From NCBI GenBank assembly GCA_017500935.1, contig JAFVXW010000011.1:124001-188000 (forward strand): DNA of 64,000 nt. Direction: 5' to 3'. The notes beneath the pieces are model-generated. The model saw only the letters and a list, made by a program, of their open reading frames with translations. It had not been told where the DNA came from and did no database searches. This DNA is from Lachnospiraceae bacterium. Its GTDB lineage: Bacteria; Bacillota; Clostridia; Lachnospirales; Lachnospiraceae. Made by a program: the position numbers and the translations under genes. Every line of letters starts with the position of its first letter. The stretch's first letter is position 1. Below, piece after piece: positions 27,391-37,276 of the stretch.

Positions 27391-28217
27391 CTAGCTTTCT
27401 GCCAGAATACGGTCCACGATCTGCTGTCTGTACAAAGGCGACAGGCTCGCAAAGAAAGCAGAATATCCCGTCACACGCACCACCAGATCCGGATGTCTGT
27501 TGGGATCTTCATGCGCTTCCAGAAGCTTTTGTTTGGATAAAATATTGATATTGATCAAAGTGCCTCCCATTTCGTTATGGGTCAGGATCAGATTCTCAAC
27601 CGCTTCCATAACGTTCAATATTCTTTAACATCAGGCGGATATCCTCCGCTCCCTCACAATTTGTATCCAGTACATGCTTCAGTTCACGCCAGGTAAGACG
27701 TTTTTCTTTTACAACACGCTGTTCGATCGCGGCAAAAGAATCTGCCACAGAAGGCATTGCCACGGCATCCTGCGTAAAATTGTAGATATCCACACCGCCA
27801 TCGCAGCAGTCCACACCACGCTCAATAGGGCCGTGACAGAAAAGATTCAGCACCATTTCCGGACAATACTCAATACCCGGCAAAGCAGACCAGTTACAGC
27901 CAACCTTTGCGCGCATACGGGCAATTTCCACCGGTCCTACTGCCCTGTCACCGTAAGTCGGATACCAGGGCGTAAAAGGGATCAGTTCATCATAATAGAT
28001 ATTTCCCTTGTCATCCAGGTCAAAAAAATGTGTCGGTTTTCCCATGCCCAGATCATTTGTATGGGTAACAGCATGTATCTGCCCCTGATCATCGATGGTC
28101 CGGTAAACAACGCCGTCTGCTTCCAGCTTTTTCTGATTCATTTCCACTTTCGTCTGATGCATCAGATCAATATTATGTCTGTAATCCCTGTTGATACCTC
28201 CCGCCTGTATTTTTAGT
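27391..28217 (-). pseudogene. Remnant of a glycyl radical enzyme (pyruvate formate-lyase superfamily)
   Basis: Two frames cover pieces of one enzyme. The right piece (to 27596) resembles the region after the active-site cysteine (GVDCCDGGVDIYNF, VADSFAAIEQRV, TWRELKHVLDTN). The left piece (27391-27618) is the C-terminal glycyl radical domain with RVTGYSAFFASLSP. The pieces meet out of frame at GAACGTTATGGA, where about 100 residues of the normal chain are missing. The N-terminal half, with the catalytic cysteine, is absent. The gene is therefore dead. Full length would be about 750-850 residues. Its neighbour, an alcohol dehydrogenase, suggests a former diol or polyol dehydratase pathway. Confidence 0.88.
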
Positions 28218-28219
28218 GT

Positions 28220-28259
28220 GCAAAAGGGAATCATACATTGTCCATGCATGATTCCCTTT
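28220..28259 (-). terminator. Terminator of the alcohol dehydrogenase gene
   Basis: AAAGGGAATCAT pairs with ATGATTCCCTTT (28223-28234 with 28248-28259), followed on the minus strand by a short T run. It separates the dehydrogenase from the glycyl radical remnant. Confidence 0.65.
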
Positions 28260-28274
28260 CTGATTCAATTCATA

Positions 28275-29420
28275 TTACCAAAGATTACGATAAATCCGCA
28301 TAACTGCTTCCTTATCCGCTTTTCTGGGATTGGTCGCAGTGCAGGCGTCCGCCAGAGCAGCCTCCGCCATCATCTCTACCTTACTCATGTATTCATTTAC
28401 CGTGATCGTGCCCATCTCGGAGATTCTTGCCGGAATCTTCATATCCTGATTCATAAACTGAATCCACCGGATCAGGGAACGGATGCTCATAACCTTGTTG
28501 TAGGAACTCAGTCCCAGGATATGAGCGATGGTGGAATATCTCTTTACAGAAGGATGATATTCCGTCTGACTTCTGCTGTCCTTATAGATATCGGCATTGT
28601 ATTCGATCACATGGGGAAGCAGCATAGCATTCGCACGTCCGTGCGGAATCTTAAACTGTGCGCCCAGCTGATGCGCCATACCGTGGGTCAGTCCAAGGGA
28701 AGCAGAATTAAAGGCAAGTCCTGCCAGACAGGATGCCACATGCATCTTCTGTCTTGCATGGGTGTCATTGCCGTCCAAAAATGCACGGAGCAAAAATACG
28801 CCAACGATCTCAATGGACTTTTCTGCAAGTGCAGAGGAAAATTCATTGTGATCGGTACTTACATACGCTTCAATGGCATGTGTCAGCACGTCCATACCGG
28901 TATCGGCTGTAATGGACGGGGGCACACTGCGTACCAGCTCTGCATCCAGAATCGCCTCTTCTGCTGTCAGGGAAGGAGAAACCAGAGGATATTTGGTATG
29001 TGCTGCTGTATCATTCACCACTGCAAAGGAAGTCACTTCCGAGCCGGTTCCGCTGGTGGTGGGAACTGCGATCATCGGAACTTCTGCATAATGATCAATT
29101 TTTAAGGCAAATTCGCGAATTGCCTTGGAGGAGTCAATGGCAGAACCGCCGCCCACTGCCACAATGGCATCCGGCCGGCACTCCAGCATCTTCTGCACGC
29201 CAACGATGATCTTTTCCAGCGGGGCATCCGGCACCACATCACAAAAAACTTCAAATTCCTTGCCAGCCTGCTTTAACGGCCCGGTGATTAGTTCTATCAT
29301 GGGTCCTTTTGCAATAAAAGGATCTGTGATCACCAAAACACGCTGATACGGCATCTGCGCCAAACGCTCCAGGGCATTATCACCAAAATGTATTTTTGTC
29401 TTGATCTCAAATGATTTCAC
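28275..29420 (-). CDS. Iron-containing alcohol dehydrogenase
   Basis: A protein of 381 residues of the group III (Fe-ADH) family, reducing an aldehyde to alcohol with NAD(P)H. Rossmann-type nucleotide site VAVGGGSAIDSSKAI (near 88), PTTSGTGSEVTSFAVV, and metal ligands in DVLTHAIEAYVS and THGMAHQLGAQFKIPHGRANA. Start is GTG at 29420 behind GAGGGAA. The closest kind is 1-propanol dehydrogenase of diol-using pathways, which fits the decayed glycyl radical enzyme next to it; substrate is inferred. Confidence 0.92.
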   Translation of the reverse strand: MKSFEIKTKIHFGDNALERLAQMPYQRVLVITDPFIAKGPMIELITGPLKQAGKEFEVFCDVVPDAPLEKIIVGVQKMLECRPDAIVAVGGGSAIDSSKAIREFALKIDHYAEVPMIAVPTTSGTGSEVTSFAVVNDTAAHTKYPLVSPSLTAEEAILDAELVRSVPPSITADTGMDVLTHAIEAYVSTDHNEFSSALAEKSIEIVGVFLLRAFLDGNDTHARQKMHVASCLAGLAFNSASLGLTHGMAHQLGAQFKIPHGRANAMLLPHVIEYNADIYKDSRSQTEYHPSVKRYSTIAHILGLSSYNKVMSIRSLIRWIQFMNQDMKIPARISEMGTITVNEYMSKVEMMAEAALADACTATNPRKADKEAVMRIYRNLW

Positions 29421-29447
29421 GGCAATTCCCTCTATCCTTTGCGTCTA

Positions 29448-29480
29448 TCAAATCCAGCTTTCAAATCCAGCTTTCAAATT
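29448..29480. repeat. Short tandem repeat, 13 bp, 2.5 copies
   Basis: TCAAATCCAGCTT occurs at 29448-29460 and 29461-29473, followed by TCAAATT. It lies in the untranslated gap between the alcohol dehydrogenase and the membrane protein gene. No function is apparent. Confidence 0.6.
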
Positions 29481-29579
29481 CATAAAACATCTCTATTTTG
29501 TAACCATTTTACTCAAAATCTTCTGATCTGTCCATCCCTTTTGCTGTATTCCCAAAAAGTTTTGTGTGCTTTTTTTCAG

Positions 29580-29608
29580 ACATAAAAAGCGGCGTACAAA
29601 TGTACGCC
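29580..29608 (-). terminator. Terminator of the oligopeptide transport operon
   Basis: GGCGTAC with an AAAT loop and GTACGCC (29591-29608), followed on the minus strand by GCTTTTTATG. It lies 42 bases after the last gene of the opp operon. Confidence 0.75.
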
Positions 29609-29649
29609 ACTGTAAATACCGCAGTATTTTCTTTTTTGCTCTGCTGCTC

Positions 29650-30063
29650 TTAAATAGAGCCTGCAAGAGATACAAGAAGAAAGATCAGGGAGCCAAGCAG
29701 ATTGCATGCCATCAAAGCAGCAGTCTGTTCCTCTTCTGTAAGTTCCTCAAAGGTAACTACGTGTTCATCCACGAAATCCACGATGGATTTTGTCCAGTGA
29801 ATTTTCCTTTTGGGCTTTTTCTTCAGCATGTCCTCACCAAGGAAATGTACGCGCAGACCATCCAGCTTCAGATAGGCAAACCATGCCAGCATAAAGAAAA
29901 CCAGTCCTGCCATAAAACACGCATCCCTTACGGGAGACAGTGAGCTATTGATAAACATATCCCATAACAGGATAAACACCAGTGCAATCGAACATCTTGT
30001 AACACATTTATAGATGATCGGACGCACCATATACGGTTTGAAAATCTTAATTATTCTTTTCAT
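29650..30063 (-). CDS. Small membrane protein at the end of the opp operon
   Basis: A protein of 137 residues with three likely membrane helices (near 22-40, 48-66 and the C-terminal 20 residues) and a basic and acidic central part. The start MKRIIKIFK overlaps the last 17 bases of oppF in another frame, with GGAAGAGG just upstream, so it is coupled to the transporter. I do not recognise the family. It could be an accessory or regulatory partner of the Opp system, but nothing in the sequence proves that. Confidence 0.7.
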   Translation of the reverse strand: MKRIIKIFKPYMVRPIIYKCVTRCSIALVFILLWDMFINSSLSPVRDACFMAGLVFFMLAWFAYLKLDGLRVHFLGEDMLKKKPKRKIHWTKSIVDFVDEHVVTFEELTEEEQTAALMACNLLGSLIFLLVSLAGSI

Positions 30064-30988
30064 CCTCTTCCAGCCACTGAGCAAATTCTTTTTCTGTACC
30101 CCATACGAAGTGTCCGGGACGAACCTCTTTCCAGATAGGCTGTTCTACGCTGTAATCATGTACGGAGGGATCGTATACAAGAAGCTTTTTGTTCTTTTCC
30201 TTTGCAGGATCCGGAATCGGTACTGCAGACTGCAGTGCTCTTGTATAAGGATGCAGGGGATGACTGAACAGTTCTTCGGTATCTGCAAGTTCCACGATTC
30301 TGCCCAGATGGATTACGCCGATACGATCGGAGATAAAACGTACTACGGACAGGTCATGTGCGATGAACAGGTAAGTCAGATCTCTTTCCTTTTTGAGCTT
30401 GTTGAGCAGGTTAAGAACCTGTGCACGGATGGAAACGTCCAGTGCGGAGATAGGTTCGTCTGCTACAACGAATTCAGGCTCCATGATCAGCGCTCTTGCG
30501 ATACCGATACGCTGTCTCTGACCGCCGGAGAACTCGTGAGGGAAACGGGATGCGAATTCAGGAAGAAGACCTACTTCACGAAGTGCATCTTCTACTTTCT
30601 GCTTACGTTCTTCTTCATCTTTGTAAAGATGGAAGTTTAACAGACCTTCAGAAACAATATAGTCAACTTTCGCACGTTCATTTAAGGATGCCATAGGATC
30701 CTGGAAGATCATCTGACATTTTCTGATAACTTCACGGTCCATCTCCTTGGAGATCTTGCCGCTGATTCTCTGTCCCTTAAACAGAATTTCACCGTTGGAA
30801 ACGGGATTGATTCTGGTGATCGCACGACCAATGGTAGTTTTACCGGAACCGGATTCACCTACCAGGGAAAATGTTTCGCCTTTGTAAATATCAAAACTTG
30901 CATGATCTACTGCGACGAATTTTTTTCGTCCAGATCCGAAGGTAATCTGCACGTCTTTGAGTTCAATAAGTTTTTCTCTTTCAGCCAT
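30047..30988 (-). CDS. oppF: Oligopeptide ABC transporter ATPase OppF
   Basis: A protein of 313 residues. Walker [11 protein letters not shown]-loop [11 protein letters not shown], signature [15 protein letters not shown], Walker [13 protein letters not shown], and the OppF-type C-terminal extension. The start MAEREKLI is behind AGGAGG, 10 bases after oppD. It pairs with OppD to drive peptide import. The C-terminus [24 protein letters not shown] tail replaces the cysteine-rich end of some homologues. Confidence 0.94.
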   Translation of the reverse strand: MAEREKLIELKDVQITFGSGRKKFVAVDHASFDIYKGETFSLVGESGSGKTTIGRAITRINPVSNGEILFKGQRISGKISKEMDREVIRKCQMIFQDPMASLNERAKVDYIVSEGLLNFHLYKDEEERKQKVEDALREVGLLPEFASRFPHEFSGGQRQRIGIARALIMEPEFVVADEPISALDVSIRAQVLNLLNKLKKERDLTYLFIAHDLSVVRFISDRIGVIHLGRIVELADTEELFSHPLHPYTRALQSAVPIPDPAKEKNKKLLVYDPSVHDYSVEQPIWKEVRPGHFVWGTEKEFAQWLEEDEKNN

Positions 30989-30998
30989 GACTACCTCC

Positions 30999-32027
30999 TT
31001 ACTGTCCATTGCTAAGTCTCTTTAAAATCTCAGGCTTTTCAAGCTTGGGTGCTCTGGGATCCAGATACCATGACTTAACTACGTGAGTAGGAGTAACCTC
31101 GAAATAAGGAGGCTCTTCTTCAAAGTCAATTGCCAGAGCTTTCTTGTTACGGGGAGCAAATGCATCACCCTTCACTTCGTTAAACAGGTTCGGAGGAGTA
31201 CCTTCGATGGTAGGCAGCTCTTCACCCTTAACGCCCAGCTGAGGAAGAGAGGATAACAGTGCCCAGCTGTAAGGATGTCTGGGATCATAGAAAATCTCAT
31301 CAACCATACCGTGTTCTACGATCTGACCTGCATACATAACTGCTACTCTGTCAGCTACGTTTGCAACTACACCAAGGTCGTGGGTAATGTAAATAACGGT
31401 CATACCCAGTTCCTTCTGCAGATCGCGGATCAGTTCCAGAATCTGTGCCTGGATGGTAACGTCCAGTGCAGTGGTAGGTTCGTCACAGATCAGGATTTCG
31501 GGATGACAAGCAGTTGCGATCGCGATAACTACACGCTGACGCATACCGCCGGAGAATTCGTGAGGATACTGTTCCGCACGACGCTCTGCATCCGGAATAC
31601 CTACTTTTTTAAGCATTTCGATCGCCATTGCTTTTGCTTCAGCACCTTTGATGCCCTGGTTGAGCTCAATACTTTCCTGAATCTGCTTACCGATCTTCTT
31701 TAAGGGGTTCAGGGAAGTCATGGGGTCCTGCATAACCATGGAGATCTTCTTACCGCGGATTTCCATCCACTGTTTTTCGGTTGTATATTTGGAAATATCT
31801 TCACCGTTGTACATGATGGAACCGCCTGTGATGGAGCCGTTTGCATCCAGCATACCAAGGAAAGACTTGGTAAATACGGACTTACCGGAACCGGATTCAC
31901 CTACGATGGCGATGGTTTCGCCTTCATATACATCCAGTGAACATTTTCTGATTGCTTTTAAAATCTTGCCGCGCAGACTGAACTGAATTTCAATGTCTTT
32001 TGCGGAAAGCAGTACTTTTCGTTCCAT
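30999..32027 (-). CDS. oppD: Oligopeptide ABC transporter ATPase OppD
   Basis: A protein of 342 residues. Walker [11 protein letters not shown]-loop [11 protein letters not shown], signature [14 protein letters not shown], Walker [13 protein letters not shown], and the C-terminal extension usual in OppD, though without an obvious cluster of four cysteines. Start behind AGGAGG, 14 bases after oppC. The final segment [15 protein letters not shown] is typical of the family. Confidence 0.94.
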   Translation of the reverse strand: MERKVLLSAKDIEIQFSLRGKILKAIRKCSLDVYEGETIAIVGESGSGKSVFTKSFLGMLDANGSITGGSIMYNGEDISKYTTEKQWMEIRGKKISMVMQDPMTSLNPLKKIGKQIQESIELNQGIKGAEAKAMAIEMLKKVGIPDAERRAEQYPHEFSGGMRQRVVIAIATACHPEILICDEPTTALDVTIQAQILELIRDLQKELGMTVIYITHDLGVVANVADRVAVMYAGQIVEHGMVDEIFYDPRHPYSWALLSSLPQLGVKGEELPTIEGTPPNLFNEVKGDAFAPRNKKALAIDFEEEPPYFEVTPTHVVKSWYLDPRAPKLEKPEILKRLSNGQ

Positions 32028-32041
32028 ATTCGCCGTCCTCC

Positions 32042-32965
32042 TTATACGTGGTTTCTGGGATCAGCAGCATCGGAGAATGCATTACCCACAAGATAGAATG
32101 TTACGGTAATAACAGATACGATGGTTGCAGGGAACACCAGCAAGTAAGGGTAGCTTAAGAAGTACGCACGTGAGTTTCTTAAAAGAACGCCCAGGGAAGG
32201 TGTATCAATATCCAGACCCAGACCCAGATAAGACAGGGTTGTCTCAACTGCGATAGTGGAAGGAATGGACAGAGCCAGACGCAGGATAACTACACTGATC
32301 AGGTAAGGGAAGATATTCTTCACCAGTACACGCCAGATAGGAGTACCCAGACATCTGGAAGCAAGATTGTACTCACGGTCACGATACATCATAACCAGAT
32401 TTCGAACGTTTCTTGCCATACCAAGCCAGCCGAATGCAATCAGGGAGAATGCCATGATAAAGAAGTTCTGACCGATCATCAGTGCGATCAGAGTCATGTA
32501 AATAATGGTGGGAATGTTTGCGATCAGGTTATAGATCTCAGTCATGATGCGGTCAATCTGACGCACATAACCCCAAACACATCCAATGATAACACCAAGT
32601 ACACATTCACCGGTTGCTACCAGCAGTGCCAATCCGATAGATACGCGGGTTGCATACCATACCTGACACCAGTAGTCACGGCCCAGATTATCGGTACCAA
32701 ACCAGAACTCCTTATTGGGAGATGTAAAAGCGTCCATCAGACTTGATCTTAATTCTGTATAATCGTATTTACCGATTGCAGAAGCAATGAATGAAAAGAT
32801 AACCAACACGAAGAATATAAAGAACATTGCTACAGCGGCTTTCTTTTTCATAAAACAGTTAAATACGGACTTCCAATAGGAATAATTGGAATAACCAATA
32901 CGCTCTGCTGACTCTGCGGAATATTCCACAAACTCAAACAAGCCTTTCTTTTCTTTATTCTCCAT
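32042..32965 (-). CDS. oppC: Oligopeptide ABC transporter permease OppC
   Basis: A protein of 307 residues with six membrane helices and a periplasm-type loop after the first. The coupling loop is seen in YNLASRCLGTPIWRVLVKNIFPYL. The GTDNLGRDYWCQVWYATRVS block is the OppC hallmark. Its ATG overlaps the oppB stop as TAATG, so the two permeases are made together. Confidence 0.94.
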   Translation of the reverse strand: MENKEKKGLFEFVEYSAESAERIGYSNYSYWKSVFNCFMKKKAAVAMFFIFFVLVIFSFIASAIGKYDYTELRSSLMDAFTSPNKEFWFGTDNLGRDYWCQVWYATRVSIGLALLVATGECVLGVIIGCVWGYVRQIDRIMTEIYNLIANIPTIIYMTLIALMIGQNFFIMAFSLIAFGWLGMARNVRNLVMMYRDREYNLASRCLGTPIWRVLVKNIFPYLISVVILRLALSIPSTIAVETTLSYLGLGLDIDTPSLGVLLRNSRAYFLSYPYLLVFPATIVSVITVTFYLVGNAFSDAADPRNHV

Positions 32966-33915
32966 TATCTGGTTCCCCCTTTTCCTGTTAATCTGATACG
33001 AGGGTCAAAGAGCATCATGCAAACGTCACCAAGGAACACGCCGACAATACCCAGACCAGCATAAATCATTACACATATCTGTACAACGTTGGTATCATAA
33101 CGGCCGATCGCGTCGGTCATCAGAGGACCCATGCCGGGAATGGAGAAGAAACGTTCTACCAGCAGGGAACCGCCGATAGTTAACAGCAGAGATGCGGGAA
33201 CGTACGCGATCATGGGAACGAATGCGTTCTTGAGCACATGCTTGAACATAATGTCTTTGGAAGACATACCTTTGATGCGGGCAAGACGAATGTAGTCCTT
33301 GTTCAGTTCATCTACCATGTAACGTCTGGTCCACAATGCATAATAAGCAATAGAACCGATGGACAAACATACTACAGGGAGTATACTTGTACGAATCACA
33401 TCGTTCGTAGAATACAGGGAGGGAATACCCAATACCTTTGCGCCAAAGATCAGGATCAGGGAATAAGATACCAGCGCAGGAACAGAATTCACAAAAATGA
33501 TATAAGCCGTACCTATATGATCGAAGATTCGATCTTTATTCAAGGTCTGGGCGACGCCCATGGCGATACCCACAACAAGGGATATCGCCATAGAAATCAC
33601 ACCAAGGCGCATGGATACGGCAACTTTACCTCCCAGAACCTCAAGAACCGGTACACCAGCCTGAATACGACGGGAAATGCCAAAGTCACCATGCAGCATG
33701 CCCTTGTAAAATCTTACAAGCTGTGTAGGAATGGGGTCAAGGAGACCTGCAGCCAGCAGACGATCATGTCTGGTCTGTTCATCAAGCTTGATCAGTTCTT
33801 CTTCCGTGAAGAAGTAATCCGGCGGCAGCATTCTCATTAAAACAAATACGATAGTTACAATGATCAGTACCGTCAGAGCGGACTGCAGTAATCTTTTAAC
33901 CGTATACTTTGCCAT
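32965..33915 (-). CDS. oppB: Oligopeptide ABC transporter permease OppB
   Basis: A protein of 316 residues with six membrane helices. N-terminus KYTVKRLLQSALTVLIIVTIVFVLMRMLPP and coupling loop DYIRLARIKGMSSKDIMFKHVLKNA are standard for OppB/DppB; the loop LVERFFSIPGMGPLMTDAIGRYD closes the family signature. Second gene of the operon, 23 bases after oppA. Confidence 0.94.
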   Translation of the reverse strand: MAKYTVKRLLQSALTVLIIVTIVFVLMRMLPPDYFFTEEELIKLDEQTRHDRLLAAGLLDPIPTQLVRFYKGMLHGDFGISRRIQAGVPVLEVLGGKVAVSMRLGVISMAISLVVGIAMGVAQTLNKDRIFDHIGTAYIIFVNSVPALVSYSLILIFGAKVLGIPSLYSTNDVIRTSILPVVCLSIGSIAYYALWTRRYMVDELNKDYIRLARIKGMSSKDIMFKHVLKNAFVPMIAYVPASLLLTIGGSLLVERFFSIPGMGPLMTDAIGRYDTNVVQICVMIYAGLGIVGVFLGDVCMMLFDPRIRLTGKGGTR

Positions 33916-33938
33916 ATGGAACCTCCATAATTGTTTAA

Positions 33939-35972
33939 TTAGTTAGCTCCAGCCTCATATTCTGCTTTGAAGCGTGCATAGTCTTCAGAGGTGTAAGGAA
34001 CAGTGGAAGTCTCCCAGTTTTTCCAGATAACATCGGAGATACCGGATGCTGCGTAAGGCTTGGAGTAGTCATTTACGTGGGTCAGCTGGAATTTGTTTCT
34101 GCTCTTAGCAGGGATAACCAGTGCATGACCGATCATGTAAGCTTCTGCTTCAGCGTAAGCTTCCAGACGAGCATCTCTATCGTTGTGGATAGCGCCAGCC
34201 TTGTCAGCCAGTTCGGTGAACTCTTTCCACTGCTCGATGGTGTCTGCATCGGTCATTTCTTCGGTGCACAGTCTTTCTACAGAGTAGATAGCTGCATCGT
34301 CATAGATCTTACACTGGTCAACGAAGTTGGAAACGTCACCAAAGTCAGCACCCCAACCAACGATTGCCATAGACATCATCTGAGGGAACATAACTTCTTC
34401 GCCGTAGCTGGATACGTAAGTAAGGATATTGAAGTCGATGAAGTCAGTACCAAGTTCTTCGAAGATTTCTTCCAGAATGATAGCACTGTCAAGTTCGGAC
34501 TGGCTGCCGGCTTTGATGTAGTAGTCAAGTTTTACAGGGAAGGTTACGCCTTCAGCGGTCAGTTCTTCGATAGCCTGAGCTTTGTATTCAGCTGCCTTTT
34601 CGGGAACATAACGTCTGGGAGTCTTTTCATCAACCTTTTCAGGAAGTTCAAGCATTTCAACTACACGGGTAGTGAAGTCTTTACCATCAGAGAATACGCC
34701 CAGGTTGTTAGCGGTGTAAGCGTTGTTTTCCAGGTTGTAAGGGTTGAGAGCATTGTCAAGGTACCAGTAGTTGGTCCAGTTAAGACCCCAGTTCATAGCC
34801 TGACGGAATGCTTCGTTACCGATAGCTTTGTTCCAGTTTTCATCAGGGGTACCATCTTCAAATTTCTTGTCGTAGTTGAACAGACAAGACCAGGAGTATT
34901 TTTCAATACGGGTTTCAGTCAGCTTGTCGAAATCGGGATGGCTGGGATCAGCAGCGATGGTGGTCAGAGTAGAAACGTCCAGCTGTGCAACGTGAGTTTC
35001 GCCAGTGCTCCAAAGAAGGTCGTCGGTCAGGTTGTCTTCAACGCACTTCATGGTTACGGTGTCGAACAGAGTAGCTTCTTTATCCCAGTACTTGTCGTTC
35101 TTGGTGAATACTTTTTCGTTGTTCAGAACCCAGGTGGTCAGTCTGTAGGGACCGGAGTACCAGAAGTCTTCGAACTTGATACCGATCAGACCGTCAACAC
35201 CTACGTTGTCGATCATACCCTGAGGCATGGGATACATGAACTGTGCAGCACACAGAGTATCAAAGTATGCGCACTTGTCGATCATGGTGTATTTCAGAGT
35301 GTAATCATCGGGAGCTTCGATACCAACCATTTCCAGGAACTTAGCATCGGTAGCTTTGGTAGCTTTACCGTCAGCTTCACTTAAGCCCTTGGTGTATTCG
35401 TAGTATTCTTCAGCACCTTTGATGGTGGAAGTAGGCATGGAAGTGCACAGACCGCCGTTCTTGTGGAAGTTCAGAACCCATTCAAGAGCAGTGAGCCAGT
35501 CCTGAGCGGTACATTTGCCGATTTCGTTGCCCTGATAGTCAACATAAACGATGTCGTCTCTCAGATTGAAAGTCCATACGCTACCGTCTTCAGTACCCCA
35601 TTCGGTTGCAACTGCGGGGCAGAGCTGACCGTACTTGTTGTACTCAAGAAGGGGAGACAGACAGTTACCACCGAGCTGTCCGTGACCGGAACCTTCGGAG
35701 TGCTGCATGATCATGTGATCAAGGTCACCAACGGTGGTGATTACCAGATCCTTGATGGGTTCGCCTGCTGCTGCTACATCTTCGGTAGCGGGAGCTTCTT
35801 CAGTTTTTTCTTCTGCTGCTGCACTGTCGTTGGTAGCAGGAGCTTCAGTTTTTGCCGCATCTTCTTTGGTGTCTGCAGCGGGAGTTTCAGCGGTGCTGGA
35901 ACCACATCCTGCAAGAACCATGGTCATTGTAAGAAGCAATGCGAGCGCCTGACTTACAGATTTTCTTTTCAT
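33939..35972 (-). CDS. oppA: Oligopeptide-binding lipoprotein OppA
   Basis: A protein of 677 residues, longer than the usual 530-580. The start MKRKSVSQA is behind AAAGGAG; lipobox VLAGC. A Thr/Ala/Glu-rich linker (about residues 25-65) precedes the family 5 binding domain (near residues 80-660), which contains WTFNLRDDIVYVD, FTKNDKYWDKEATLFD and EAFRQAMNWGLNWT. It catches peptides outside the cell for OppBCDF. First gene of the operon, with a good promoter upstream. Confidence 0.93.
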   Translation of the reverse strand: MKRKSVSQALALLLTMTMVLAGCGSSTAETPAADTKEDAAKTEAPATNDSAAAEEKTEEAPATEDVAAAGEPIKDLVITTVGDLDHMIMQHSEGSGHGQLGGNCLSPLLEYNKYGQLCPAVATEWGTEDGSVWTFNLRDDIVYVDYQGNEIGKCTAQDWLTALEWVLNFHKNGGLCTSMPTSTIKGAEEYYEYTKGLSEADGKATKATDAKFLEMVGIEAPDDYTLKYTMIDKCAYFDTLCAAQFMYPMPQGMIDNVGVDGLIGIKFEDFWYSGPYRLTTWVLNNEKVFTKNDKYWDKEATLFDTVTMKCVEDNLTDDLLWSTGETHVAQLDVSTLTTIAADPSHPDFDKLTETRIEKYSWSCLFNYDKKFEDGTPDENWNKAIGNEAFRQAMNWGLNWTNYWYLDNALNPYNLENNAYTANNLGVFSDGKDFTTRVVEMLELPEKVDEKTPRRYVPEKAAEYKAQAIEELTAEGVTFPVKLDYYIKAGSQSELDSAIILEEIFEELGTDFIDFNILTYVSSYGEEVMFPQMMSMAIVGWGADFGDVSNFVDQCKIYDDAAIYSVERLCTEEMTDADTIEQWKEFTELADKAGAIHNDRDARLEAYAEAEAYMIGHALVIPAKSRNKFQLTHVNDYSKPYAASGISDVIWKNWETSTVPYTSEDYARFKAEYEAGAN

Positions 35973-36121
35973 GATGAAAAGTCTCCTTTCTTTTAGCCGT
36001 TTCATATGTTCTTTGAGCGTAAGGGATCTGTCCGGCTTTCACAGTATCCCCACACAAAAATATTTTCCCGGAGAATTATATCCTTTTAACAGAGAAACCC
36101 GCCAAGAAAATATTATGATTA

Positions 36122-36150
36122 AGTATATAACTAATTTTGTGTTTCTTCAA
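36122..36150 (-). promoter_or_regulatory. Promoter of the oppABCDF operon
   Basis: On the minus strand TTGAAG (36145-36150) and TATACT (36122-36127) are 17 bases apart. The leader is about 140 bases long. Confidence 0.65.
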
Positions 36151-36244
36151 GTAATTTTTTTATCCTACTTTACATATTTTTTACATTTTCAGATCATTTT
36201 GCCAAAAAAACCTGATTTTTGCCTGATTTTTCCATGAAAATAAA

Positions 36245-37072
36245 TCAAACAAACCGCTGCGCGTACCCACACCGTTTACATAATTCTTCAGAAGCCGTGC
36301 CGCATTGAAACCCTTCCAGCATGGCAAGCGCCCTTTTTGAATGCAGGATGAAACTGATCTCTTCCTTAAATATATTGCCAAGGGCGATCACACCGTCACT
36401 GTCCAGACAGCAGGGAACCACCGTACCGTCTGCAAGAATGCCGAACTGGTCTTTTAAACCGTAGCAAAAAAATCTGTCTCCTTTGATCTGTGCCTTACTG
36501 TCAGGCCACTCAAAACGTTCTCCCCATTCCAGATGGATCTTGTTCCGGATTCTGATGCCGCGGGTATTTTCCACCCATTCGCCGGGTATGCTTTCTTTTA
36601 AAAGCTGATATGTCTTGTCATTTCTGCTGTCGCTGCAGCCCTGATTCCAGAGTCTGAACACCACGATCACGCCCTGTTCTGCCGCTTTTTGGGCAAATAC
36701 TGCCATTTCACGGATGTAGGCAGCATGTTTTTCGTCATCCTCTTTTTCAAAACTGTGCAGGGATATGTTTACCTTATAAACACCGGCAGCAAGCAGCTCA
36801 TCTCCCCGTTTTTCCAAAAGTGTTCCGTTGGTGGTGATGACCGATTTATAGCCGCGCCGGCAGGCCAGTCTAATAAAGTCCGGAAGCTGCGGATGGGTAA
36901 GAGGCTCTCCCATCAAATGATAATAAAGATATTTGGTCTGATCCGCCAGTTTATCAAGGATCAGCATAAATTCCTCTGTGCTCATTCTTCTGAAAGGTCT
37001 TTTGTGACCGTGGCAGAACGAGCAGTTCATATTGCATATATTGGTAATTTCGATATAAACCTTATTATACAT
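36245..37072 (-). CDS. Radical SAM/SPASM protein
   Basis: A protein of 275 residues. C13, C17 and C20 in NICNMNCSFCHGHKRPF bind the SAM cluster. The C-terminal half has the SPASM pattern: RFFCYG, GTVVPCCLDSDGVIALGNI and CGTASEELCKRCGY. The family modifies peptides, proteins or small metabolites. No precursor peptide or transporter stands beside it. It shares an intergenic region of 204 bases with the divergent Na/Pi gene. Confidence 0.88.
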   Translation of the reverse strand: MYNKVYIEITNICNMNCSFCHGHKRPFRRMSTEEFMLILDKLADQTKYLYYHLMGEPLTHPQLPDFIRLACRRGYKSVITTNGTLLEKRGDELLAAGVYKVNISLHSFEKEDDEKHAAYIREMAVFAQKAAEQGVIVVFRLWNQGCSDSRNDKTYQLLKESIPGEWVENTRGIRIRNKIHLEWGERFEWPDSKAQIKGDRFFCYGLKDQFGILADGTVVPCCLDSDGVIALGNIFKEEISFILHSKRALAMLEGFQCGTASEELCKRCGYAQRFV

Positions 37073-37191
37073 AACCTGTCCTCCGCTGTTATTTCCATTA
37101 TACTTCCGATTCTTTTGCCGGTGTCAATATACTTTCTTCACCCTTCAGTTTTTTTCTTATGCGAATTCTTCAGATATGCCTCTAACGCCAC

Positions 37192-37220
37192 TTGTTATTC
37201 ACCGCCAAAAGTATTATAGT
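37192..37220 (+). promoter_or_regulatory. Promoter of the Na/Pi cotransporter gene
   Basis: TTGTTA (37192-37197) and TATAGT (37215-37220) are 17 bases apart, with about 50 bases of leader before the ATG at 37277. Confidence 0.6.
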
Positions 37221-37276
37221 AAATATTATCAACTATACCGCATCATTTCGATGCAAAAGAAAGGCCGTGACATAAT

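Noticed and set aside
34077..35384. Plus-strand open frame of 435 codons over oppA
   Set aside because: Antisense to a clear OppA; low-complexity Phe/Val/Ser sequence and no start signal.
36181..36240. Terminator after the radical SAM gene
   Set aside because: CCTGATTTTTG occurs as a direct, not inverted, repeat with T runs; no stem can form.
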